Assembly (NCBI GenBank): GCA_937914675.1
Contig: CALDOC010000140.1
Location: 1-5,753, forward strand
Source of the DNA: an uncultured Sulfurimonas sp.
Lineage (GTDB): Bacteria; Campylobacterota; Campylobacteria; Campylobacterales; Sulfurimonadaceae
Direction of reading: 5' to 3'
Length of the DNA stretch: 5,753 nucleotides
Position 1 is the first letter of the stretch; the number at the start of each line of letters is the position of its first letter. Both the position numbers and the translations under genes were made by a program. This document shows positions 1 to 5,753 of this stretch, in pieces. A model generated the notes under the pieces. It was not told where the DNA came from, made no database searches, and worked only from the letters and a program-made list of their open reading frames with translations.

Positions 1-510
1 CGCTCTCATGTTGAGGGACAAAAGGATTAAGGACAAGACGAACAAAAGATGATCGTATCCGCTCCATATGTGCTTTACGCCAAGATTTACGTACTCTACA
101 AAGAGTTCAAAGTCGCTATTTTTATGGTCTATGTGAAAAAATGGCGTTGTCGCTCTCAGGAGGGACTTTGTCGTGATGGATGGATTTTCGTACCTCATCA
201 AAACGCCTCTATCGCTAAAAACCAGCCCCTCAACCCATACTTTAGAGTTAAGCAATCCTTCTTCCAAACACCAGAGTTCAAACTTGTCGATGATAAAACC
301 ATCCACTACGTTCTGCGGTTCTTGCGATATTGTCACGCACTTTGTCGGATAACGTACGTATATGTCTTTGCCCTTTATGTCGGAGAGAGGTTTTTTATAT
401 ACTACGTTTATCTTATGGTTTGCGTCTTCTTTTATGTCGACGTAAGAGAGTCCCGTTTGATGAGCGTTCAAAAAAGTCGTAAGCCACAAAAGCGCGATCA
501 ATAGCCTCAC
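1..510 (-). CDS. HupE/UreJ-type membrane protein, N-terminal 170 residues (runs off left edge)
   Basis: This frame is open for 170 codons from a GTG at 510-508 to the window edge, with no stop. The first 16 residues (MRLLIALLWLTTFLNA) look like a signal peptide cleaved before HQTG. A predicted periplasmic domain follows (about 17-130), with two cysteines, C58 and C81 (LWCLEEGL), that could form a disulfide. Residues 140-165 carry the family signature YVNLGVKHIWSGYDHLLFVL (H147, D153, H154) entering the first transmembrane helix. The remaining helices lie outside the window. Classical HupE/UreJ proteins are nickel or cobalt permeases. The role of this longer subgroup (HupE_UreJ_2 type) is not established, so metal transport is inference. 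The start lies one base after the stop of the isomerase-like gene, with no clear Shine-Dalgarno, so translation is probably coupled. GTG is preferred because it keeps the signal peptide whole and the next in-frame ATG is about 100 codons downstream. Confidence 0.85.
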   Translation of the reverse strand, partial: MRLLIALLWLTTFLNAHQTGLSYVDIKEDANHKINVVYKKPLSDIKGKDIYVRYPTKCVTISQEPQNVVDGFIIDKFELWCLEEGLLNSKVWVEGLVFSDRGVLMRYENPSITTKSLLRATTPFFHIDHKNSDFELFVEYVNLGVKHIWSGYDHLLFVLSLILLSLNMRA

Positions 511-511
511 G

Positions 512-1327
512 TTAGCTACTTTTTAGAGAGTATTGAGACGCTATCTCTTTATAGGCGTTCTCTTTTATCTTTTTGCGATTTTGCGCTAAATAATCGTTAT
601 AAACCCTATCTTCGACCTCATCAAATTTATAGCTTGTTGCCACTTTTTTATCTGTAACGTACACAATGCGAACGCCATCCGTAGATTGAATCTCCTTATG
701 CCAAACGCCCTGCTTAAGTTTAAAAAGTTTATCTGCAAAAAATTTTCCATGCATAGCGCTTATCTTTTCATAAGTGGCGTCTCTCATCTCATTTGGCAAC
801 TCGGATTTTTCGCCGAAAAACTTCGCTTCGCTAGCGTTTACGTCCGCGACGGTTAGAAGTTTATACGTCGAATCCACTCGACTCTCTTTGTCGTTTCTAA
901 AATAGACGCTATGAAAGGAAAGCGTTTTTACGTGGGAATAGTCGTCTATGTTTTTTTCGTAATACTCACGAAGCTCTTCTTCGGTTGGTTCTTTGTCTTT
1001 GGAGCCATCTAACATTACAAATTCCATCTGTTGCAAAAGTCTATTTGAAATGATTTGGTCGTTTTGGGCGAGCTTTATGGAATACGCCTTATCCAAAAGT
1101 ATCTTTTCATAGTAGCGTTTAGCCACCAAGGCTTTTAAGACTTCATCGTTCATCTCTTGAGCGTATTGCAATTTCATCTGTCGTATCTCGTACTCCGAGA
1201 TAACGATCGGAATTTTAGCCTCAAAAGGAACTTCCACTTTTGAGTCGTAATAGAGATAAAAAAGCCCACCTAAAAGGAAGAAATGCAAGAGTGGTTCATA
1301 AAAGAGTTGTTTCATTAATTTTATCAT
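512..1327 (-). CDS. Membrane-anchored parvulin-type (SurA/PpiC-like) peptidyl-prolyl isomerase family protein
   Basis: The product has 271 residues. A short cytoplasmic start leads into one hydrophobic helix (about 9-27, EPLLHFFLLGGLFYLYY), so the rest should be periplasmic and tethered to the inner membrane. Residues 40-130 are a charged helical region of SurA/PpiD type, with the EPTEEELREYYEKN segment common before parvulin domains. Residues 130-230 resemble a degenerate parvulin fold: HGKFFADKLFKLKQGVWHKEIQSTDGVRIVYV matches the usual F-x-L-x-x-G-x-W...S-x-x-G-x-H-L-V pattern, but Arg220 replaces the usual His. Folding activity is therefore uncertain, and a chaperone role is an alternative. 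A charged helix (235-265) ends the protein. Proteins of this type commonly sit beside HupE/UreJ_2 genes, as here, and may serve that membrane partner (inference). The start could instead be the ATG five codons in (1315), giving MKQLFYEPLLHF, which fits the family better. Neither start has a good ribosome site. Confidence 0.8.
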   Translation of the reverse strand: MIKLMKQLFYEPLLHFFLLGGLFYLYYDSKVEVPFEAKIPIVISEYEIRQMKLQYAQEMNDEVLKALVAKRYYEKILLDKAYSIKLAQNDQIISNRLLQQMEFVMLDGSKDKEPTEEELREYYEKNIDDYSHVKTLSFHSVYFRNDKESRVDSTYKLLTVADVNASEAKFFGEKSELPNEMRDATYEKISAMHGKFFADKLFKLKQGVWHKEIQSTDGVRIVYVTDKKVATSYKFDEVEDRVYNDYLAQNRKKIKENAYKEIASQYSLKSS

Positions 1328-1379
1328 ACCTAAGTATATAAAGTGTATAATAAATTAGATATTAATGATGGAGAGTATA
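1328..1379. promoter_or_regulatory. Divergent intergenic promoter region between the PPIase-like gene and galE
   Basis: This very AT-rich spacer of about 52 bp separates two divergent genes and must hold both start signals unless transcription enters from elsewhere. On the plus strand a perfect TATAAT box lies at 1346-1351, preceded by TG at 1344-1345. It would start transcription near 1358, giving galE a leader of about 20 nt. No good -35 box is seen at the right distance. On the minus strand the candidates are TATTAT (1352-1347) and TATACT (1338-1333). If the second is used, the transcript would begin at about the first ATG, which would favour the internal ATG at 1315. The boxes for the two directions overlap, so the promoters could compete. 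Everything here is by motif only. Confidence 0.5.
1370..1373 (+). promoter_or_regulatory. Ribosome binding site deciding the galE start
   Basis: GGAG lies six bases before the ATG at 1380. The two ATG codons further upstream (1365 and 1368) overlap this site and have no purine-rich sequence in front of them, so 1380 is the likelier start. Confidence 0.7.
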
Positions 1380-2393
1380 ATGGTTTTAGTTACTGGAGGA
1401 GCTGGTTACATAGGTTCGCACACATGCATAGCTTTGGACGAGGCTGGGTTTGATTTTGTGGTATTTGACAATCTCTGCAACTCTTCGCGAGAGAGTTTAA
1501 AAAGAGTCGAAAAAATTATAGGCAAAAAAGTTAAATTTATAAATGGAGACATAAGAAACGCAAAAAACTTGCAAGACGCTTTTGACATGTACGACATAGA
1601 TTCCGTCATACACTTCGCTGGACTAAAAGCCGTTGGCGAGTCGGTGGAGAAACCGCTGGAGTATTACGACAACAACATAAACGGCACCATCGTCTTATGC
1701 CAAGTCATGGAGAAAAACAACTGTAAAAAGATAGTGTTTAGCTCCTCCGCAACGGTATATGGCGACCCGCGTACGACGCCCATAAAAGAGGATTTTCCTT
1801 TGAGCGCCACAAATCCATACGGAAGAACGAAACTCTTTATCGAAGAGATATTAAGAGATTTGTTCGTAGCGGACAACGCTTACAAGATTGTGTTACTGCG
1901 TTACTTCAATCCCGTTGGAGCCCACAAGTCCGGAACGATAGGAGAAGACCCTAACGGCATACCAAACAACCTCATGCCGTTCATCTCGCAAACCGCCGTT
2001 AAAAAAAGAGAGTTTTTAAACGTCTTCGGCGGCGATTACGATACGAAAGACGGCACGGGAGTGCGCGACTACATTCACGTCGTCGATTTGGCGCAAGGTC
2101 ATGTAAACGCGCTTCAAAAAATCTCGGATCTAAGCGACGTTCTAACGGTCAACCTCGGAACGGGCAATGGCTACTCGGTTTTGGACATGGTCAAGGCCTT
2201 TGAAAAGGCTTCGGGAAAAGAGGTGCCTTACAAGATAACGGCTAGAAGAAGCGGAGACATCGCCACGTGTTTCGCGGATCCGAGTTACGCTTATGAGACG
2301 TTGGGCTGGAGGGCGACTAGAGGCGTTGAGGAGATGTGCGAAGATAGCTGGAGATGGCAATCGAACAATCCTGACGGTTATCCAAAGTCATAG
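1380..2393 (+). CDS. galE: UDP-glucose 4-epimerase family (GalE), with a Cys gatekeeper suggesting UDP-GlcNAc/GalNAc activity
   Basis: This cytoplasmic NAD-dependent short-chain dehydrogenase of 337 residues interconverts UDP-glucose and UDP-galactose. It is almost the length of E. coli GalE (338). The N-terminal Rossmann motif TGGAGYIGSH occupies residues 5-14. Catalytic Ser123 (SSSATVYG), Tyr147 and Lys151 (YGRTK) match E. coli S124, Y149 and K153. FNPVGAHKSGTIGEDP (about 176-191), GIPNNLMPFI, and DGTGVRDYIHVVDLAQGH (about 224-241) are classic GalE blocks. The start at 1380 gives MVLVTGGAGYIG, as in known GalE proteins; the open frame extends five codons upstream to 1365, but the ribosome site supports 1380. 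Cys297 (SGDIATCFAD) aligns with E. coli Tyr299. A small residue there is known to admit N-acetylated sugars, as in human GALE, so the enzyme may also make UDP-GalNAc. It converges with pelA, ending 17 bases from it, and could feed Pel synthesis (inference). It appears to be transcribed alone from its own promoter. Confidence 0.95.
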   Translation: MVLVTGGAGYIGSHTCIALDEAGFDFVVFDNLCNSSRESLKRVEKIIGKKVKFINGDIRNAKNLQDAFDMYDIDSVIHFAGLKAVGESVEKPLEYYDNNINGTIVLCQVMEKNNCKKIVFSSSATVYGDPRTTPIKEDFPLSATNPYGRTKLFIEEILRDLFVADNAYKIVLLRYFNPVGAHKSGTIGEDPNGIPNNLMPFISQTAVKKREFLNVFGGDYDTKDGTGVRDYIHVVDLAQGHVNALQKISDLSDVLTVNLGTGNGYSVLDMVKAFEKASGKEVPYKITARRSGDIATCFADPSYAYETLGWRATRGVEEMCEDSWRWQSNNPDGYPKS

Positions 2394-2418
2394 CGATTAG
2401 GCGACGTCGCCTAATCGC
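2393..2418. terminator. Perfect 26-bp palindrome between convergent galE and pelA, probable bidirectional terminator
   Basis: Thirteen bases starting GCGATTAGGCGAC are followed directly by their exact reverse complement, GTCGCCTAATCGC. As RNA this folds, from either strand, into an 11-bp GC-rich stem with an ACGT loop. It begins on the last base of the galE stop (TAG, 2391-2393) and contains the pelA stop (TAG on the minus strand, 2413-2411). Its position between two converging genes fits a shared terminator. No run of T follows on either strand, so it is not a canonical intrinsic terminator. It may act with Rho, protect mRNA ends, or be a dimer-protein site. Confidence 0.6.
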
Positions 2419-5161
2419 AAGAGATCTCTATGACCGCTTTTGTGACCCCTTTTTTATAGCTTAAACTAAGAGTCTCGCCATCTTTGCTTTGACTTTTGGC
2501 TTTTGGCGAGGACTCTAGTTTACACTCTGGGGCGAGATAAAAATCCAGTTTCAAGTCGACATGCCCCTCAAACGTTATTCGCTGATGATTCTCCTCATTG
2601 AGATAGTCGGTGATTTTAGCGTTCGCGGAAATCATGTGAGACCTTTTCTCATGGCTGTCATTGTTGTCTAAAGTAAGGAAATGCCTCTCGCTGGCGTCTA
2701 GGCTCAAATACGCGTGATTTTCAAAATGTTTTACGCCAATCGTTGATTTGGACTTGTTGAAATCAACCGAAGCGTCTCTCTCCTCCACCCTTAGCGTACG
2801 CAAGTCTCTCATCCCCTCGACCAACCAATCCTCACCGTCTTGCGCCATTGAAACTTCGTAATAATCCATCACTTTTGGAATGTACTCCGAGGTAAAAATC
2901 GGCATGACGTCTTGCTTCACCGCCCAATCAAAAACGTAAGCCAAAGCTTCGCGAGACGCCTTTTTTGAACCAGAATAGAGATGATAATAAACGTCAATCG
3001 GTTTAAACCTGCGAGGAGAGTTTGTAAGTTCAAACGTCTGCACGACTCTTTTAAAGCCCCAAAATGGCCCCAACCAATCATTGGTAAAGACGTTCTCATT
3101 TTGCGCTCCCGTGTAGACTTGATAATAATCCCCTCTTTTTATGCCAAGTGGAGCGATTGTGCTCATCCATGGACTCGATCGGGTTATCGTGGTGTCGCCG
3201 CGATTGATGTTCAAAATGTCATGTGAATAAACGTAATCCAAAGCGTTAACCCTTGGGCTGCAATCTCCACTCCAAAATACGACGTCAGAGTTTTTTTTCA
3301 TAGGAGGAGAGAGCTCTTTATTGATAAATTCTAGCGAGTCTGAGAGTTCATGTTTTAAAGAGAATTGATAACCTTTTGGTTTTAACCTATACTTTTCATC
3401 CAGAGAGTCATTTTTTATTTTTGCCCAGATAAAGGGATGCGTAAAAGTGTGCGTCGCGCCCTCAACATTATCCAATTTATAAAATTCTTTGGCTATGGAT
3501 TGAAGTTTCTCGGACAGCTCAGGGTACAAACCATTTTTGTCTATCTCCGCGCCAATCACGGAAACGCTGTGAGGAATTTTATACTTTTTTAGCACCTCTT
3601 CTAAAATCACCTCGCCTGAAAAGCGCTCGGATTCACCCTCAACCCTGTTCATGATGCCATCGCCATCCACGTGTGAGAAGAGCAATCTCTTTCCATTTTC
3701 AGTCGTCACGTCGGGAACGATCAACGTTTGAAGACGCAACGCTTTTTTGAAAAACTCAAAAGGATTTATGACCCAAATGTTTTCATTGTTGATATTTACC
3801 ATGAACGCTTCACCAATCGAGTATCCGCCCCAATCGGTTATCGCGGCCGGAGTCGAAGTCGTCGCGTCCATAAATTCGTAGGTTAGCAAGGGCTCTATGT
3901 TTTTTGAATTTATCTGCATGCTGGAGATGGAAAATGACGGCGCTATCTCATAACCCATCATGCCGCTTTGAACCTTTATCTTGCTTTTTTGCTTCATGCC
4001 TTTGCTGACGCTTATCTCCAGCGGCTTTAAAATCTCACTATTGGGATCCATTCCAAAGGAGTTTGCGAAAACGACTCTCACCCCTGCCTTGTTTAAATCA
4101 CTCACCCACTTGATAAGCTTCTCCGGAGATTTGTAGTAGTCTCCCAACCAGATGATTACGCCCGCGTATCGCATCATCTCGTCCATCGTTGGCAAGCCAC
4201 GATCAACGTCATAAAGTTCTTGAACGTAGCCCATATACTCCAAAACAAGCGCGCCGTACTGATGCGCGCCTGAAAATATTATATCGCCTATCTTATCATC
4301 TATGAGCGTGAAAACTTCCCTTTTCACGGCCTTTTTAGATGATTGTCCATAGAGGTTCAACTCTCTGTTTGAGACGTAGGGAATCATCCCTTTGGCTTTA
4401 ATCTTATCTATGACCTCTTTGGCCTTGTCCATCTCTCGAGGCTCCAAATACTCGACGCTGATAACGTTGACGCCGTAGGATCGTATTTTTTTTATGTGGA
4501 CGTCCAGCCACTCCCTATCAGAATCTGAGACCTCTTTGTATCCCAGTTTTTCACCACCTATCCCTCTATAATAAGATTCAAAAAGTACCGCTTCTATCGA
4601 GTCATGCACTCTGTCAATGATTTCAAAGCCGCGGTTTAATATTAGTTTGGACTCTGGGTACAATTTGTGAAAGAGATTTATGAACGCCGCCAACGCCGCT
4701 TCATTCGCTTCTCTCTCCTCTTTTGTTTTTGAGGCGAGTTGGTAGGAGTCAAGCGTGTCAAAAAAGAAGTTTTTAAACCCCTGTTTCATTCGTGGCTCTA
4801 TCAACTCTTTGAAGAGAAATTGTTGATAATCGCTATTTTTAATATCTAAAACTTCACTTTTCCAAGCTTTATTTTTGGCAATTACCCAGCTTGCGTCTAT
4901 CTTTGCGTACGCGTCGGTCGTTTTATCTATCTCGCCAATACTTACGTAGGCGTACATTTTATCTTTATACAGTTTAAAACCATGAGAGTGAGCGTTGACG
5001 TGCTTTGGCTCCACGATTATGTAATCATGCACGCCCACCATGGAGTACGACACGTGATTTCCATAGTAAACCATGGCGCTTTTGTCGCTCAACGCTCCAA
5101 ATAGCGTTGTTGTCGCAACGAACAATAATATAAATATTTTACTATGCAAGTTCTCTCTCAT
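2411..5161 (-). CDS. pelA: PelA-like bifunctional GH114 glycoside hydrolase / polysaccharide deacetylase
   Basis: This periplasmic enzyme of Pel exopolysaccharide synthesis has 916 residues, against about 948 in Pseudomonas PelA. A signal peptide (1-23, ILLFVATTTLFGA core) is followed by a GH114-type alpha-1,4-galactosaminidase domain (about 28-275). That domain contains FFFDTLDSY (D135, D138) and VLFESYYRG, whose E195 matches the catalytic Glu218 of Pseudomonas PelA. A Rossmann-like middle region (about 290-480) leads to the deacetylase domain (about 490-770). There HVDGDG supplies D499 and D501, and HTFTHPF supplies H571 and H575. The D501-H571 gap of 70 residues equals that of D530-H600 in Pseudomonas, as I recall it. 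Further PelA-like blocks are WSGDCSPRVNALDY, NINRGDT and RRFKPIDVYYHLYSGSKKAS (about 717-736). A beta-rich C-terminal domain (about 785-916) ends the protein, with C880 and C915 possibly paired. The family trims and de-N-acetylates the GalNAc-rich polymer. The gene starts 16 bases after the pelB-like stop with a clear ribosome site, so the two form an operon, with pelA last. Confidence 0.92.
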   Translation of the reverse strand: MRENLHSKIFILLFVATTTLFGALSDKSAMVYYGNHVSYSMVGVHDYIIVEPKHVNAHSHGFKLYKDKMYAYVSIGEIDKTTDAYAKIDASWVIAKNKAWKSEVLDIKNSDYQQFLFKELIEPRMKQGFKNFFFDTLDSYQLASKTKEEREANEAALAAFINLFHKLYPESKLILNRGFEIIDRVHDSIEAVLFESYYRGIGGEKLGYKEVSDSDREWLDVHIKKIRSYGVNVISVEYLEPREMDKAKEVIDKIKAKGMIPYVSNRELNLYGQSSKKAVKREVFTLIDDKIGDIIFSGAHQYGALVLEYMGYVQELYDVDRGLPTMDEMMRYAGVIIWLGDYYKSPEKLIKWVSDLNKAGVRVVFANSFGMDPNSEILKPLEISVSKGMKQKSKIKVQSGMMGYEIAPSFSISSMQINSKNIEPLLTYEFMDATTSTPAAITDWGGYSIGEAFMVNINNENIWVINPFEFFKKALRLQTLIVPDVTTENGKRLLFSHVDGDGIMNRVEGESERFSGEVILEEVLKKYKIPHSVSVIGAEIDKNGLYPELSEKLQSIAKEFYKLDNVEGATHTFTHPFIWAKIKNDSLDEKYRLKPKGYQFSLKHELSDSLEFINKELSPPMKKNSDVVFWSGDCSPRVNALDYVYSHDILNINRGDTTITRSSPWMSTIAPLGIKRGDYYQVYTGAQNENVFTNDWLGPFWGFKRVVQTFELTNSPRRFKPIDVYYHLYSGSKKASREALAYVFDWAVKQDVMPIFTSEYIPKVMDYYEVSMAQDGEDWLVEGMRDLRTLRVEERDASVDFNKSKSTIGVKHFENHAYLSLDASERHFLTLDNNDSHEKRSHMISANAKITDYLNEENHQRITFEGHVDLKLDFYLAPECKLESSPKAKSQSKDGETLSLSYKKGVTKAVIEISCD

Positions 5162-5165
5162 GTAA

Positions 5166-5173
5166 TTTCCTTT
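5166..5173 (-). promoter_or_regulatory. Ribosome binding site of pelA
   Basis: On the minus strand AAAGGAAA lies four bases before the ATG at 5161. It supports that start and places translation initiation inside the 16-base gap after the pelB-like stop codon, consistent with one polycistronic message. Confidence 0.7.
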
Positions 5174-5177
5174 AATC

Positions 5178-5753
5178 TTATGGATGATAATACATAAACT
5201 GGTAATTCACGTACAGTTCAAATATGCTCGCGCCAGTTCCACTTACCGAATCGGTATAAGAAGCCCCCACGCTTAAATGATCTTGATGCCACGCCTTGCC
5301 GCCATAGCCCATGTTGAAGCCATAAGTGTAACTGTCAATCTCCTTGCTATAGTATGGAAAAACTTCAAAATATGGTCTCCACACTCTTGTGTACGCGCCG
5401 CTATTGGCCATGCCATAGGCAAAATTTACGCCCATGTTTGAAAAATCTTCAGGTAACACGGGGGCGGCTCTTGACTGCAGCCTGTCTATCACGCCTCGAG
5501 AACCACTGGTCTCCGAATATTTGCCAAAATCATAAAAAGCCCCTATCCTCATGTCGGGATAACCGTTTCGTATCTGTTTGGTAATGGTGATTCTCGCGTA
5601 ATCTCCTTTTCCCAAATATACGTCGTCTTGCGAGTTGTATGAATTTTTTTCATATAGTAAATTAATAGACGTGGAGTTTAACAGTTGCCAATCTAGTGTC
5701 AAAGCTAACATGTCTTTTTTGCCGCCTAGAAGTAATTGCGTACTCTCCAAAGC
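5178..5753 (-). CDS. pelB: C-terminal 191 residues of an outer-membrane beta-barrel protein, probable PelB (5' end outside window)
   Basis: The frame is open at the right edge and ends with TAA at 5180-5178. A TTG at 5750-5748 is an internal leucine codon rather than a start. The fragment shows repeated amphipathic strands rich in Tyr, Phe and Gly, such as MRIGAFYDFGKY, NMGVNFAYGM, RPYFEVFPYYSKE, YTYGFNMGYGG, LSVGASYT and FELYVNYQFMYYHP. These are separated by polar turns, as in the last strands of an outer-membrane barrel. PelB is a TPR scaffold fused to a C-terminal barrel that exports Pel polymer and contacts PelA. The tight linkage to pelA is the main reason for the name; the TPR part is not visible here. 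The very last residue is Pro rather than the usual Phe. A different exopolysaccharide porin cannot be excluded. Confidence 0.7.
   Translation of the reverse strand, partial: ALESTQLLLGGKKDMLALTLDWQLLNSTSINLLYEKNSYNSQDDVYLGKGDYARITITKQIRNGYPDMRIGAFYDFGKYSETSGSRGVIDRLQSRAAPVLPEDFSNMGVNFAYGMANSGAYTRVWRPYFEVFPYYSKEIDSYTYGFNMGYGGKAWHQDHLSVGASYTDSVSGTGASIFELYVNYQFMYYHP

Noticed and set aside
49..504. A plus-strand open frame of 151 codons starting at an ATG.
   Set aside because: It is antisense to the HupE/UreJ-type gene, whose translation shows a signal peptide and a family motif. The plus-strand product is compositionally odd (Tyr/Val/Phe rich) and has no recognisable domain.
1365..1379. Upstream start of galE adding MMESI.
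   Set aside because: The extension covers the GGAG ribosome site, has no site of its own, and does not match the usual GalE N-terminus, which begins one or two residues before the VLVTGG-type strand.
2420..2429. The 10-bp palindrome AGAGATCTCT next to the large palindrome.
   Set aside because: It is coding sequence of pelA and too short to be notable by itself. It does not extend the 26-bp palindrome.
2981..3226. A short plus-strand open frame inside pelA.
   Set aside because: It lies opposite a conserved part of the deacetylase domain and has no ribosome site or recognisable motif. The other short frames antisense to or out of frame within galE, pelA and pelB fail for the same reasons.
5748..5750. 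TTG as a possible start codon for a 190-residue protein.
   Set aside because: The frame continues open to the window edge, and the protein is an obvious C-terminal piece of a barrel without a signal peptide. The TTG is an internal leucine codon.
1..5753. CRISPR arrays, tRNA or rRNA genes, insertion sequences, attachment sites.
   Set aside because: I saw no repeat-spacer pattern, no cloverleaf-like sequence, no transposase frame and no long direct or terminal inverted repeats. Nearly all bases are accounted for by the five genes.

Overview
The window is a dense, moderately AT-rich stretch of Gram-negative DNA. It holds five protein genes and almost no spacer. No taxon can be proven from the sequence alone. 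ATA-rich codon use, the HupE/UreJ-type gene paired with a membrane-anchored SurA/PpiC-like protein, and the character of the proteins suggest Campylobacterota (Sulfurimonas/Sulfurospirillum-like), which is an inference.

Left part (1-1327, minus strand): a two-gene unit. A membrane-anchored parvulin-type peptidyl-prolyl isomerase-like protein (512-1327) is followed after one base by a GTG-initiated HupE/UreJ-type membrane protein that runs off the left edge (510 to 1). The second gene is easily missed because a long open frame lies antisense to it and its start is GTG.

Middle (1328-2393, plus strand): a divergent promoter region of about 50 bp, then a complete GalE-type UDP-hexose 4-epimerase. 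All catalytic residues are present. A cysteine stands at the substrate gatekeeper position (E. coli Tyr299), as in epimerases that also act on UDP-GlcNAc/UDP-GalNAc.

Right part (2411-5753, minus strand): the end of a Pel-type exopolysaccharide operon. The C-terminal outer-membrane beta-barrel of a probable PelB runs in from the right edge. After 16 bases comes a complete pelA, with a signal peptide, a GH114-type glycosidase domain, and a polysaccharide deacetylase domain that has every expected catalytic residue. pelA and galE converge on a perfect 26-bp palindrome that touches both stop codons and is probably a shared terminator.

Together, the epimerase could supply UDP-GalNAc as Pel precursor, PelA would trim and de-N-acetylate the polymer in the periplasm, and PelB would export it through the outer membrane. 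The link between galE and Pel is inferred from proximity and the gatekeeper residue. I found no wholly undescribed system. The points most worth checking are the epimerase specificity and its pel linkage, the palindrome, and the little-characterised PPIase/HupE pair. I saw no tRNA, rRNA, CRISPR array or mobile element.
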